From contig JAJVIG010000006.1 of NCBI GenBank assembly GCA_022072145.1, positions 1 to 64,000 on the forward strand: a stretch of DNA of 64,000 bases, in the 5' to 3' direction. Of this stretch, positions 27,638 through 36,510 are shown piece by piece. Made by a program: the position numbers and the translations under genes. This stretch comes from Pseudomonadales bacterium. Lineage in GTDB: Bacteria; Pseudomonadota; Gammaproteobacteria; Pseudomonadales; UBA5518. The notes under the pieces were generated by a model. The model searched no databases. It had not been told where the DNA came from and saw only the letters and a program-made list of their open reading frames with translations. The stretch's first letter is position 1; every line of letters begins with the position of its first letter.

Positions 27638-28624
27638 ATGATGGGCGCACCGGCATCGACCCACCAGCACCTCGGCTCGGCCCGGCGCACCGTCACGCTC
27701 GAGATCGAGGCCGTGCGGGGGCTGCTCGAGCGTCTCGACGATACCTTCGAACGCGCCTGCGGGATCATCCTGGCCTGCGACGGGCGCGTGGTCGTCACCG
27801 GCATGGGCAAGTCGGGACATATCGCCAACAAGATCGCCGCGACGCTGGCGAGCACCGGCACGCCGGCGTTCTACGTGCACCCCGGCGAGGCCAGCCACGG
27901 CGACCTCGGGATGATCACCGGCCGCGACGTGGTGCTGGCACTGTCGAACTCCGGCACCACACCCGAAGTGCTGACCATCGTGCCGCTGATCAAACGCATG
28001 GGCGCCGGCCTGATCGCGATGACCGGCCGGCCGGACTCCACGCTGGCGCGCCTCGCCGACGTCAACCTCGACGTGGGCGTCACCGCCGAGGCCTGCCCGC
28101 TCGACCTCGCGCCGACCTCGAGCACCACGGTGGCGCTGGTGATGGGCGACGCGCTGGCGATCGCGCTGCTCGAGGCACGCGGTTTCTCGGCCGAGGATTT
28201 CGCGTTCTCGCACCCGGGCGGGGCGCTGGGACGCAAGCTGCTGCTGCGCGTGAACGACATCATGCACCAGGGGCGCGAAATCCCGCGCGTGCCGCCGAGC
28301 ACCAGGATCCGCGAGGCGCTGCTGGAAATGACCGCCAAGGGCTTCGGCATGACGACGATCACCGACGGCGACGGCCGGCTGCTCGGGATCTTCACCGACG
28401 GCGACCTGCGCCGCGCGCTGGACCGCGGGATCGACCTGCACGCCACGCCGATCGCCGATTTCATGACCGCGGACTGCAAGACCGTGACCGGCGAGGCGCT
28501 CGCCGCGCATGCGCTGCACGTACTCGAGGAGAGCAAGATCAGCTCGCTGGTCGTGGTCGACGAGCAGCGCCGGCCCACCGGCGTGATCCACCTTCACGAC
28601 CTGCTGCGCGCCGGCATCGCCTGA
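27638..28624 (+). CDS. kdsD: KdsD, arabinose-5-phosphate isomerase
   Basis: Isomerises ribulose-5-phosphate to arabinose-5-phosphate, the first step to Kdo for lipopolysaccharide. Started at the ATG pair at 27638 the protein has 328 residues, the E. coli length; a GTG at 27554 gives a longer form passing through a 9-C run (27611-27619) and is less likely. SIS domain with GMGKSGHIANKIAATLAST and LSNSGTTPEV, then two CBS domains (from VNDIMHQG and IADFMTADC). Followed by kdsC. Confidence 0.95.
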   Translation: MMGAPASTHQHLGSARRTVTLEIEAVRGLLERLDDTFERACGIILACDGRVVVTGMGKSGHIANKIAATLASTGTPAFYVHPGEASHGDLGMITGRDVVLALSNSGTTPEVLTIVPLIKRMGAGLIAMTGRPDSTLARLADVNLDVGVTAEACPLDLAPTSSTTVALVMGDALAIALLEARGFSAEDFAFSHPGGALGRKLLLRVNDIMHQGREIPRVPPSTRIREALLEMTAKGFGMTTITDGDGRLLGIFTDGDLRRALDRGIDLHATPIADFMTADCKTVTGEALAAHALHVLEESKISSLVVVDEQRRPTGVIHLHDLLRAGIA

Positions 28625-28655
28625 GCGAGCGCGTCAGCCAGCGGAGCATGCACGC

Positions 28656-29204
28656 ATGACGCAGGATCTCGCATCGATCGCCCGGCGCATACGGCTGCTC
28701 GCACTAGACGTCGACGGCGTGCTGACCGACGGCCGCATCCACTACGTCGGCGACGGCGAGGAGATGAAGAGCTTCTCGATCCTCGACGGACTCGGCATCA
28801 AGCTGCTGCGCCGTGCCGGGGTACGGGTGGCGATCATCACCGCGCGCCGCTCGGCGGCCGTGGAACGGCGCGCGCGCGAACTCGGCATCGACGACTGCGT
28901 GCAGGGACGCGAGGACAAGCTGCAGGCGCTCGATGAACTGCTGGCGCGCACCGGCATCGCGCGCGCCGAGACCGCCTACATCGGCGACGATCTGCCCGAC
29001 CTCGCGGCGATCATGGCCGTCGGACTCGGGATGACGGTGGCGAACGCGAGCGCCGAGGTGGCTCACCGGGCGCGCTGGCAGAGCCATGCGCGCGGCGGCG
29101 ACGGCGCGGTGCGCGAGGCCTGCGAGATGCTGCTGCGCGAGCGCGGCGAGTGGCAACTCGCTCTCGCTCCCTATCTGCCCGCCGACGCCGCGCCGGAGCA
29201 CTGA
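28656..29204 (+). CDS. kdsC: KdsC, Kdo-8-phosphate phosphatase
   Basis: HAD-superfamily phosphatase (C0 subtype, tetrameric) releasing Kdo. 182 residues. Motif I is LDVDGVLTDG (both aspartates present), motif II IITARRS, and motif III the acidic YIGDDLPDL. Upstream kdsD and downstream lptA give the known Kdo/LPS export order, but lptC, which normally comes next, is missing: only 63 nt separate this stop from the lptA start. Confidence 0.96.
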   Translation: MTQDLASIARRIRLLALDVDGVLTDGRIHYVGDGEEMKSFSILDGLGIKLLRRAGVRVAIITARRSAAVERRARELGIDDCVQGREDKLQALDELLARTGIARAETAYIGDDLPDLAAIMAVGLGMTVANASAEVAHRARWQSHARGGDGAVREACEMLLRERGEWQLALAPYLPADAAPEH

Positions 29205-29267
29205 ACGTATATCATGGACGCCGCGCCGCGCCGCACCGTCGCCCGCGCAACCCGAAGGACACCTGCA

Positions 29268-29891
29268 ATGAATGCAAGACACGCCGCCCGCCGCCTTGCC
29301 GCTGCCACGGCGGCTGCGTGCGTCGCGCTCGGCGCGGCCGGCGCGCTGGCGCTGCCCGATGACCGCAACCAGCCGATCTACATCCAGTCGGATCGCGCCG
29401 AGCGCGACGAACGCAAGGGCACCACCGTCTACACCGGCGACGTCGAGATCGACCAGGGCAGCCTGCACATCTCGGCCGACCGGGTCACGATCGCGATGGA
29501 CGGCAACCAGGTCAACCGCATCGACGCCAGCGGCAAGCCAGCCAAGCTGCACCAGAAACCGGCGGTGGACCGCGAACCCGTGTACGCACGCGCGCTGACG
29601 CTGCAGTACGACGTGCAGCGCGAGGTCCTGACCCTGATCGAACAGGCATCGGTCACCCAGGAGGGCTCGACGGTCAAAGGCGAGCGAATCGACTATTTCA
29701 TGCGCGAGCAGCGCGTGAAGGCGAGCGCCGGATCGGCCAGTTCGGGTTCCTCACGGGTACAGATGGTGATCCAGCCGCGCCACGCGCAGACCCGGCCCGA
29801 GCCGCAGGCGGGCACCGCCACGCCGGAGCCGCAGCGACAACAACCGCCGGAGCAGCCACCGGGGCAGGAGGCTGGCAGCGATGCGCCTTGA
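29268..29891 (+). CDS. lptA: LptA, periplasmic LPS bridge protein
   Basis: Periplasmic OstA-like protein linking inner and outer LPS transport complexes. 207 residues from the ATG after AAGGACACCTGCA; an upstream in-frame ATG at 29214 would push the signal peptide inward and is rejected. A Sec signal peptide ends near ALA-LPDDR. The OstA core has [20 protein letters not shown] and the beta repeats through [11 protein letters not shown]. The C-terminal tail of about 40 residues is rich in Pro and Gln. It overlaps lptB by 11 nt. Confidence 0.93.
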   Translation: MNARHAARRLAAATAAACVALGAAGALALPDDRNQPIYIQSDRAERDERKGTTVYTGDVEIDQGSLHISADRVTIAMDGNQVNRIDASGKPAKLHQKPAVDREPVYARALTLQYDVQREVLTLIEQASVTQEGSTVKGERIDYFMREQRVKASAGSASSGSSRVQMVIQPRHAQTRPEPQAGTATPEPQRQQPPEQPPGQEAGSDAP

Positions 29892-30603
29892 GGCGCTCGG
29901 CCTCGCGAAGTCCTACCGCGGGCGCAAGGTCATTCACGACGTCTCGATTTCCATGCGGAGCGGCGAGATCGTCGGGCTGCTGGGCCCGAACGGCGCCGGC
30001 AAGACCACCTGCTTCTACATGATCCTCGGCATCGTGCCGGCGGACCGTGGCCGCATCCTCCTCGGCGGCGAGGACATCACACGCCTGCCGATGCACGGGC
30101 GCGCGCGCAAGGGCATCGGCTACCTTCCGCAGGAGGCCTCGGTGTTCCGGCGCCTGACGGTGGCCGAGAACATCCTCGCGATCCTGCAGACCCGGCGCAC
30201 CCTGAGCGGCGTGCGCCGCCAGGAGAAACTCGAGGAACTGCTGCAGGAGTTCAATCTCACGCATCTGCGCGATGCGCGCGGCATGTCGCTGTCGGGCGGC
30301 GAACGCCGGCGCGTCGAGATCGCGCGCGCGCTCGCCAGCGAGCCCTCGTTCATCCTGCTGGACGAGCCCTTCGCCGGCGTCGACCCGATTTCTGTCAAGG
30401 ATATCAAGGATATCGTGCGCCACCTGCAGCAGCGCGGGATCGGCGTGCTGATCACCGATCACAACGTGCGCGAGACGCTCGACATCTGTGAGCGCGCCTG
30501 CATCGTCGGCGAAGGACATATCATCGCCGAGGGCGACGCGGCGGCGATCCTGGCGCACGAGAAGGTGCGCGAGGTGTACCTGGGACACCAGTTCCGGCTT
30601 TGA
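29881..30603 (+). CDS. lptB: LptB, ATPase of the LPS exporter
   Basis: Cytoplasmic ABC ATPase that powers LptFG to extract LPS from the inner membrane. 240 residues. Walker [10 protein letters not shown] (35-43), Q-loop YLPQEASVF, signature [15 protein letters not shown], Walker [14 protein letters not shown] and switch TDHNVRE. These long blocks are specific to LptB. Overlaps lptA by 11 nt. Confidence 0.97.
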   Translation: MRLEALGLAKSYRGRKVIHDVSISMRSGEIVGLLGPNGAGKTTCFYMILGIVPADRGRILLGGEDITRLPMHGRARKGIGYLPQEASVFRRLTVAENILAILQTRRTLSGVRRQEKLEELLQEFNLTHLRDARGMSLSGGERRRVEIARALASEPSFILLDEPFAGVDPISVKDIKDIVRHLQQRGIGVLITDHNVRETLDICERACIVGEGHIIAEGDAAAILAHEKVREVYLGHQFRL

Positions 30604-30624
30604 CCCCGCCGTCTGGCGCGCGCA

Positions 30625-30653
30625 TTGCATGGCCAGCCCCCCCCGACTACACT
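30625..30653 (+). promoter_or_regulatory. Promoter of rpoN with a poly-C spacer
   Basis: TTGCAT (30625-30630), 17-bp spacer, TACACT (30648-30653). The spacer contains a run of eight C residues (30637-30644). The rpoN leader would be about 55 nt. Confidence 0.6.
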
Positions 30654-30714
30654 GAAACCGAAATTCGTGCACTTCCGGGTGGCGCTCCACCCCCCAGGTT
30701 TCTGCATATCGCCC

Positions 30715-32190
30715 ATGAAGCAGTCGTTGCAGCTCAAACTGGGTCAGCACCTGACCATGACCCCGCAGCTGCAGCAGGCGATCCGTCTTCTGCAGCTCTC
30801 GACGCTGGAGCTGCAGCATGAGATCCAGGAAGCCCTGGACAGTAACCCGCTGCTGGAACTGATCGAGCCGGGCGGCGGCGACGATGCCACTCCGGGTGCC
30901 ACGGCCGGGCCGGAGCAGGAATCCGGCGCCGGGCCGGCCGCCGACGCGCCGGAGCCCGACGTCGCCGAGCACGTCGCAACCGAGGCGATCCCCGCCGACC
31001 TCGCGGTCGACACCAATTGGGACGACATCTACGAAACGACCGGCCCGTCGACCGGCAGCGGCGCCGACGACGAGGGCGCGGACTTCGAGTCCTACACCGC
31101 CGCGGCGACCACGCTGGCCGACCACCTGCTGTGGCAGTTGAACCTCACGCCGATGTCCGATACCGACCGCGCGATCGCAACCACCCTGATCGATGCGATC
31201 GACGCCGACGGCATGCTCGGCGCAAGTGTCGAGGAGATCGCCGCCAGCGTCGCCCCCGACGGCGGCGTGGAGATCGACGAGGTACTCGCGGTGCTGCACC
31301 GGATCCAGCACTTCGACCCGCCCGGCGTAGCGGCACGCGACCTGCGCGAGTGCCTGCTGCTACAGCTCGCGCAGCTCGCCGACGAGCCGCTGGTCCGTCT
31401 GGCCAGCACCGTCGTCGACCGCCACCTGCAGCTGCTCGGCGCACGCGACTACGCCACGCTGCTGCGACGTCTGCGCGTCGGAGAACCCGAACTGAAGGCG
31501 GCGATCGACCTGATCCGCCAGCTGAACCCGCGCCCGGGCAGTGCACTCGGCGCCACCGCGCCCGAGTACATCGTGCCGGACGTGCTGGTCGGCAAGCGCA
31601 ATGGCCGCTGGACGGTGGAACTGAACCCGGACATCGCACCGCGGCTGCGCATCAACGCTCAGTACGCCGCGCTGATCCGTCGCGCCGACAGCTCGGCCGA
31701 CAACCTGTTCCTGCGCGACAACCTGCAGGAGGCGAAGTGGTTCATCAAGAGCCTGCAGAGCCGCAACGAGACCCTGCTCAAGGTCGCCACCTGCATCGTC
31801 GAGCGCCAGCAGGGCTTCCTCGAGCACGGACCGGAGGCGATGCGCCCGATGATCCTGCACGACGTGGCGACCGCCGTGAACATGCACGAATCGACGATCT
31901 CGCGCGTAACCACGCAGAAATACATGCACACGCCGCGCGGCATCTTCGAACTGAAGTACTTCTTCTCCAGCCACGTCGGCACCGCCGCCGGCGGGGAATG
32001 CTCGTCGGTCGCGATACGGGCTATCATCAGGAAGTTGGTCGCGGCCGAGAATCCGCGCAAACCGCTGAGCGACAGCAAGATCGCGGAGATACTGGAGGAA
32101 CAAGGTATCAACGTGGCTCGCCGTACGATCGCGAAGTACCGTGAAGCGCTGTCGATACCCCCCTCGAACGAAAGGAAACAGCTGGTGTGA
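30715..32190 (+). CDS. rpoN: RpoN, sigma-54 factor
   Basis: Alternative sigma factor for -24/-12 promoters, used for nitrogen control, motility and other functions. 491 residues from the ATG of [19 protein letters not shown], the standard N terminus. Region I (glutamine-rich [16 protein letters not shown]), an acidic region II (about 60-130), the core-binding domain, the helix-turn-helix with [10 protein letters not shown], and the RpoN box [10 protein letters not shown] near residue 470 are all intact. The frame is open upstream from 30625 without similarity. Followed by hpf as in all gammaproteobacteria. Confidence 0.97.
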   Translation: MKQSLQLKLGQHLTMTPQLQQAIRLLQLSTLELQHEIQEALDSNPLLELIEPGGGDDATPGATAGPEQESGAGPAADAPEPDVAEHVATEAIPADLAVDTNWDDIYETTGPSTGSGADDEGADFESYTAAATTLADHLLWQLNLTPMSDTDRAIATTLIDAIDADGMLGASVEEIAASVAPDGGVEIDEVLAVLHRIQHFDPPGVAARDLRECLLLQLAQLADEPLVRLASTVVDRHLQLLGARDYATLLRRLRVGEPELKAAIDLIRQLNPRPGSALGATAPEYIVPDVLVGKRNGRWTVELNPDIAPRLRINAQYAALIRRADSSADNLFLRDNLQEAKWFIKSLQSRNETLLKVATCIVERQQGFLEHGPEAMRPMILHDVATAVNMHESTISRVTTQKYMHTPRGIFELKYFFSSHVGTAAGGECSSVAIRAIIRKLVAAENPRKPLSDSKIAEILEEQGINVARRTIAKYREALSIPPSNERKQLV

Positions 32191-32259
32191 CGGCACGACA
32201 TCACGTCGGCGCCAACGCACCGCACGCCGGATGACCGGCACAACCAGAAGGAGCCCATC

Positions 32260-32568
32260 ATGCAGATCAACCTCAGTGGCCACCACGTCGAAGTCACCGC
32301 GCCGCTGCGCGAGTACGTCGCCAGCAAGCTGGGCCGTCTGGAGCGACACGAATCGAAGATCACCCACGCCGACGTGGTGTTGAACGTGGAGAAGCTGCGC
32401 CACCGGATCGAGGCGACGATCCGCATGGCCGGCGCGGAGCTGTTCGCCACCGCGGAGGCCGATGACATGTACGCGGCGATCGATGCGCTGGCCGACAAGC
32501 TCGACCGCCAGCTGAACAAGCACAAGGGCAAGACCCAGGACCGCCAGCACGTCGCACCCGGGCGCTGA
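32260..32568 (+). CDS. hpf: HPF, short-form ribosome hibernation factor
   Basis: Binds the 30S decoding region to promote hibernating 100S ribosomes in stationary phase. 102 residues, the short-form length. Start MQINLSGHHVEVTAPLREYV and the beta segment HADVVLNVEKLRHRIEATI are typical, followed by DDMYAAIDALADKLDRQL. Good ribosome site (AGAAGGAG) 8 nt upstream. It stands between rpoN and rapZ, where ptsN would normally be next but is absent. Confidence 0.95.
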   Translation: MQINLSGHHVEVTAPLREYVASKLGRLERHESKITHADVVLNVEKLRHRIEATIRMAGAELFATAEADDMYAAIDALADKLDRQLNKHKGKTQDRQHVAPGR

Positions 32569-32650
32569 GCGGACGCCCCGCGATGGCCGTGCCGACGACA
32601 GCGATCCGTGCGTGGCGACCGGCACCGGCCGGTCGCCCGGAGCATGCGCG

Positions 32651-33538
32651 ATGAGCAGCGCCGGCAAGCTGGTGATCGTCAGCGGGCGCTCGGGATCGGG
32701 CAAGAGCACCGCGCTGCACGTGCTGGAGGATTCCGGTTTCTACTGCATCGACAACCTGCCGGCACTGCTGCTGCCCGAGTTGCTCGACCAGGCCACCGAC
32801 GACCCCACGCCGGCGACGCGGCGCATGGCGGTAAGCATCGACGCCCGCAACATGTCGAGCCATCTGTCGCGTTTCGGCGACATCCTGCGCATGCTGCCGG
32901 CCGAGTTCACGGTCGAGATCATCTACCTCGACGCCGACGACGCGACGCTGATCAAGCGCTTCAGCGAGACCCGCCGCCGCCACCCGCTCAGCAGCCCGCA
33001 GACCTCGCTGAACGAGGCGATCGCGGCCGAGCGGATGCTGCTCGCTCCGATCGCCGAACGCGCGGCGCTCACGATCGACACCAGCCAGCTGTCGCTGCAC
33101 GAGTTGCGCGACCTGATCGCCAAGACCGTGATCGCCGACCCGGGCGCCGGCATGGTGATCCTGTTCGAGTCCTTCGGCTTCAAGCACGGCATCCCGATCG
33201 ATGCCGACATCGTGTTCGACCTGCGCTGCCTGCCGAACCCGCACTGGAGTCCGCCGCTGCGCGAACTGAGCGGACTCGATCCCGAGGTGGTCGAGTTTCT
33301 GGAGCAGAGCCCCGAGGTGCTCGAGATGCTGGCCGACATCGGCGCCTACCTCGACAAGTGGCTGCGGCGCATCGCGCGAGGTAACCGCAGCTACCTGACC
33401 ATCGCACTGGGCTGCACCGGCGGACAGCACCGGTCCGTCTACCTGTGCGAACGCCTCGGGAAGCGCTTCCGCGACGCGTTTCCGGGCGTGCAGGTGCGCC
33501 ATCGCGAACTCGCCAGAGCCGGATCCCGCCACCCATGA
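32651..33538 (+). CDS. rapZ: RapZ, RNase adaptor / nucleotide-binding protein
   Basis: In E. coli RapZ brings the GlmZ small RNA to RNase E and senses glucosamine-6-phosphate; in most bacteria it is known as YvcJ-type. 295 residues from the ATG of MSSAGKLVIV. N-terminal P-loop GRSGSGKST (12-20) and DSGFYCIDNLP; Walker B-like EIIYLDADD; C-terminal sensor domain with IALGCTGGQHRSV. The last codons overlap ptsO by 4 nt (ATGA). Confidence 0.96.
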   Translation: MSSAGKLVIVSGRSGSGKSTALHVLEDSGFYCIDNLPALLLPELLDQATDDPTPATRRMAVSIDARNMSSHLSRFGDILRMLPAEFTVEIIYLDADDATLIKRFSETRRRHPLSSPQTSLNEAIAAERMLLAPIAERAALTIDTSQLSLHELRDLIAKTVIADPGAGMVILFESFGFKHGIPIDADIVFDLRCLPNPHWSPPLRELSGLDPEVVEFLEQSPEVLEMLADIGAYLDKWLRRIARGNRSYLTIALGCTGGQHRSVYLCERLGKRFRDAFPGVQVRHRELARAGSRHP

Positions 33539-33804
33539 CCAGCAAAGAAGTCACGATCGTCAACCGCCTCGGACTGCACGCGCGCGCCGCGGCGGTGCTC
33601 GTCACCACGGCCGCGCGCTTCTCGAGCCGCGTGCGTATCACGCGCGACGGTCGCGAGGCCGACGCCAAGAGCATCATGGCGGTCATGATGCTCGCGGCCG
33701 GTCGCGGCACCCGCGTCACGGTCAGCGCCGAGGGCGAGGACGAAGCTGCGGCGCTGCAGGCCATCGAAGCGTTGATCGCCGACCGTTTCGGCGAGGACGA
33801 ATGA
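33535..33804 (+). CDS. ptsO: NPr, HPr-like phosphocarrier of the nitrogen PTS
   Basis: HPr-fold phosphocarrier of the PTS-Ntr chain. 89 residues. The phosphorylated histidine is His15 in NRLGLHARAA; the second conserved site is KSIM with Ser46, which in HPr is a kinase site. It overlaps rapZ and mgtE by 4 nt at either end. Its usual partner ptsN (EIIA-Ntr) is not in the cluster. Confidence 0.95.
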   Translation: MTSKEVTIVNRLGLHARAAAVLVTTAARFSSRVRITRDGREADAKSIMAVMMLAAGRGTRVTVSAEGEDEAAALQAIEALIADRFGEDE

Positions 33805-35159
33805 CCGCCCCACCCGCACGCGGCGACATCCGCCGGCGGCTGGAGGAGTTGCTCGCCGCGATCGACGCCGGCACGTTGAGCCACGTGCGGCGCGTGCTGA
33901 GCCACCTCGGCGCGGTCGAGGTCGCGCACCTGCTCGAGTCCTCGCCGCCGCGCGCGCGCCACATCCTGTGGCAACTCATCGAGCCCGAGCAGGAAGGCGA
34001 GGTACTGCAGGAACTCGGCGACGACGTGATGGGCGCGCTGCTCGAGCAGATGGACGCCGACGACGTCGTGGCGCTGATGGAGCACCTCGAGCCCGACGAC
34101 GTCGCCGACATCCTGCAGAAGCTGCCCGGGCGCATCCTGCAGGACGTGCTGCGCGGCATGGACGAGCACGACCGCCGGCGGGTCGAGCGCGTGCTGCCGT
34201 ACGAGGAGGACACCGCGGGCGGCCTGATGAACACCGACACGATCACGGTGCGGCCGCGCCATACCGTCGACGTGGTGCTGCGCTACCTGCGCCGGCTCGG
34301 CGAGATCCCGCCCGCCACCGACGCCATCTTCGTGGTCAGCCGCGGCGACGACTTCCTCGGCCAGTTGCCGGTGTCCAAGCTGCTTGTCTGCGACCCGGAG
34401 CTCACGGTGCGCGAGCTGATGCAGACCGGCGTGGAGCCGATCGCGATCGACACGCCGGCGCACGAGGTCGCACGCCTGTTCCGCCGCCACGACTGGGTAT
34501 CGGCGGCCGTCGTCGACGGCAACGGCAAGCTGGTCGGGCGCATCACCATCGACGACGTGGTCGACGTGATCGTCGAGGATGCCGACCATTCGCTGATGAG
34601 CATGGCCGGCCTGGCCGAGGACGAGGACACCTTCGCCCCGCTGCTCAAGGCGGCGCCGAGACGCGCGATCTGGCTCGGCATCAATCTCGCGACCGCGTTC
34701 ATCGCCTCGTCGGTGATCGGGCTGTTCGAGGGCACCATCGACCGCGTCGTCGCGCTGGCCGTGCTGATGCCGATCGTCGCCAGCATGGGCGGCGTGGCCG
34801 GCAGCCAGACACTGACCGTGGTGGTGCGAGGCATGGCACTCGGCCACATCGCGCGCAGCAACGCGCCCTGGCTGCTGAGCCGCGAACTGGCGCTGGCCAC
34901 GCTGAACGGCATGCTGTGGGCACTGGTATGTGCGGGTGCTGCCGTGCTGTGGTTCCGCGACCCCCTGATCGGCGTCTGCATCGCTGCCGCGCTGCTCGTC
35001 AATCTGCTCGCCGCGGCGGCGGCGGGGGTGCTGCTGCCTATGCTGATGCGCTCGTTGCGGATCGACCCCGCGCTGGCCGGAAGCGTGGTGCTGACGACGA
35101 TCACCGACGCGGTGGGCTTCCTGTCGTTCCTGGGCCTCGCGACGCTGTTCTACACCTGA
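33801..35159 (+). CDS. mgtE: MgtE-type magnesium transporter
   Basis: Dimeric Mg2+ channel gated by cytoplasmic Mg2+. 452 residues: an N domain of short helical repeats (LEPDDVADILQKLPGRIL), two CBS domains (about 135-260, from YEEDTAGGLMNTD to TIDDVVDVI), a plug region, then five membrane helices with the pore motif around LMPIVASMGGVAGSQTL. All MgtE domains are complete. Start overlaps ptsO by 4 nt; no riboswitch-like leader is possible at such a junction. Confidence 0.95.
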   Translation: MTAPPARGDIRRRLEELLAAIDAGTLSHVRRVLSHLGAVEVAHLLESSPPRARHILWQLIEPEQEGEVLQELGDDVMGALLEQMDADDVVALMEHLEPDDVADILQKLPGRILQDVLRGMDEHDRRRVERVLPYEEDTAGGLMNTDTITVRPRHTVDVVLRYLRRLGEIPPATDAIFVVSRGDDFLGQLPVSKLLVCDPELTVRELMQTGVEPIAIDTPAHEVARLFRRHDWVSAAVVDGNGKLVGRITIDDVVDVIVEDADHSLMSMAGLAEDEDTFAPLLKAAPRRAIWLGINLATAFIASSVIGLFEGTIDRVVALAVLMPIVASMGGVAGSQTLTVVVRGMALGHIARSNAPWLLSRELALATLNGMLWALVCAGAAVLWFRDPLIGVCIAAALLVNLLAAAAAGVLLPMLMRSLRIDPALAGSVVLTTITDAVGFLSFLGLATLFYT

Positions 35160-35165
35160 GGAGAC

Positions 35166-35675
35166 ATGGCGATGACGGCAGGCGACGACTGGCCCGACGA
35201 CACCGCACCCGCGAGCAAATCGCAGCGCAAGCGCGAGCACCTCGCGTTGCAGGAACTGGCGGCCGCACTCGCCGCGCTGCCCGCCACTCGCCTGCGCCGC
35301 CTGGAACTCGACGCCGAACTCGAACAGGAAATCCGCGCCGCGGGCGCAATGAAGGCGAGCGGCGCGCGCAACCGCCAGCTGCGGCATGTCGCACAGCAAC
35401 TCGCGGAGCACGACCCTGCCGCGCTCGCCGCGCGCCTGGCCGCGCTCAGTGCGCCGGACCGCGCGCAGGTCGCGCGCGAGCAACGCGCCGCGGCACTGCG
35501 TGAGCGCGTGCTCGAACACGGAATCGGCGCCCTGGGATTGCCGCTCGGGGCGGCCGACAGCGCGCGGCTCGCCGAGCTGCGCACCGTTGCGCGGTCCGGC
35601 TCCGACGCCACGCGCGCGCGGCACGCACACCGCGAGATCTACCGGCTGATCCTGGCGCTGCTCAGCCGGGAATGA
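35166..35675 (+). CDS. darP: DarP/YjgA, DUF615 ribosome-biogenesis protein
   Basis: Protein associated with late 50S assembly in E. coli (YjgA, now DarP). 169 residues, highly charged and helical. Diagnostic: KSQRKREHLALQELA at the N terminus, MKASGARNRQLRHVA in the middle and RHAHREIYRLIL near the end. It follows mgtE by 6 nt. Its last 14 nt overlap the convergent nitrilase gene. Confidence 0.93.
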   Translation: MAMTAGDDWPDDTAPASKSQRKREHLALQELAAALAALPATRLRRLELDAELEQEIRAAGAMKASGARNRQLRHVAQQLAEHDPAALAARLAALSAPDRAQVAREQRAAALRERVLEHGIGALGLPLGAADSARLAELRTVARSGSDATRARHAHREIYRLILALLSRE

Positions 35676-36510
35676 GCCGCGACACCACGGCGAAGCGCCG
35701 CTGGCGCGCCAGCGGAATGCGTGCCGCGGCACACGCGCGCTCCTGCGGATCGATGTCGGCCACCACGACCGCTTCGCCGCCGGCGGCGCTCGCGAGCACC
35801 CTGCCCCACGGGTCCACGATCACCGTGCCGCCCCAGGTTTCGCGCGTCGGCGAATGGCGTCCGCCCTGGTTCGGCGCGATCACGTGGACCTGGTTCTCGA
35901 TCGCACGGGCACGCACGAGCACGTGCCAGTGCGCCTCCCCCGTCACGCGGGTGAACGCCGACGGCAGCGCCAGCACGTCCATGCCGCGCTCGGCCAGCGC
36001 GAGGAACAGCGCCGGGAAGCGCAGGTCGTAGCAGACGCCGAGTCCCAGTGTCCCGCACGGGCCCGGCACGCAGACCGGATCCTCGCCGGGCTCGATGGTA
36101 TCGGACTCGCGATAGCTGCGCTGGGCGTCGGGCAGGTCGACGTCGAACAGGTGGATCTTGTCGTAGCGGGCAATCTCGCGTCCGCTCCGGTCGTAGACGA
36201 AGCACGCCGCGCGCACCCGCCCCGGTGCGCGCGCGTCGGCCACCGGGACCGTGCCGCCGACCAGCACGATGCCGTGCTCGCGCGCGCTCGCGGCCAGGAA
36301 GGCGCGCAACGGCCCATCGGCGCTGCACTCGGCGCAACCGACCTCGGCGTTCGCCGTACCACCGAAATACGCGAAAGCCTCCGGCAGCACGACCAGCCGC
36401 GCACCGCGCGCCGCCGCCGCCGCAATCAGTTCGCGCGCGCGGCCGAGGTTGTGCGCCACGTCGTCCGTGCTCACCATCTGCAGTGCCGCCACGCGGGTCA
36501 TGCCGGTCAC
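35662..36510 (-). CDS. Nitrilase-superfamily amidohydrolase (Nit1/YbeM-like)
   Basis: Carbon-nitrogen hydrolase of the nitrilase superfamily; relatives hydrolyse deaminated glutathione or omega-amides, and the substrate here is not certain. 282 residues from a GTG at 36508-36510 that overlaps the yhdP stop as GTGA; the ATG at 36499-36501 is an alternative. The Glu-Lys-Cys triad is complete: LPEAFAYFGG, RYDKIHLFDVD and GLGVCYDLRFP. The DVDLP segment after the Lys is shared with the Nit family. Last gene of the mreB operon, as in Pseudomonas. Confidence 0.9.
   Translation of the reverse strand: MTGMTRVAALQMVSTDDVAHNLGRARELIAAAAARGARLVVLPEAFAYFGGTANAEVGCAECSADGPLRAFLAASAREHGIVLVGGTVPVADARAPGRVRAACFVYDRSGREIARYDKIHLFDVDLPDAQRSYRESDTIEPGEDPVCVPGPCGTLGLGVCYDLRFPALFLALAERGMDVLALPSAFTRVTGEAHWHVLVRARAIENQVHVIAPNQGGRHSPTRETWGGTVIVDPWGRVLASAAGGEAVVVADIDPQERACAAARIPLARQRRFAVVSRLIPG

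Noticed and set aside
33805-33860. Mg2+ riboswitch (ykoK or mgtA type) ahead of mgtE
   Set aside because: mgtE starts inside the end of ptsO with a 4-nt overlap, leaving no leader for such an element.
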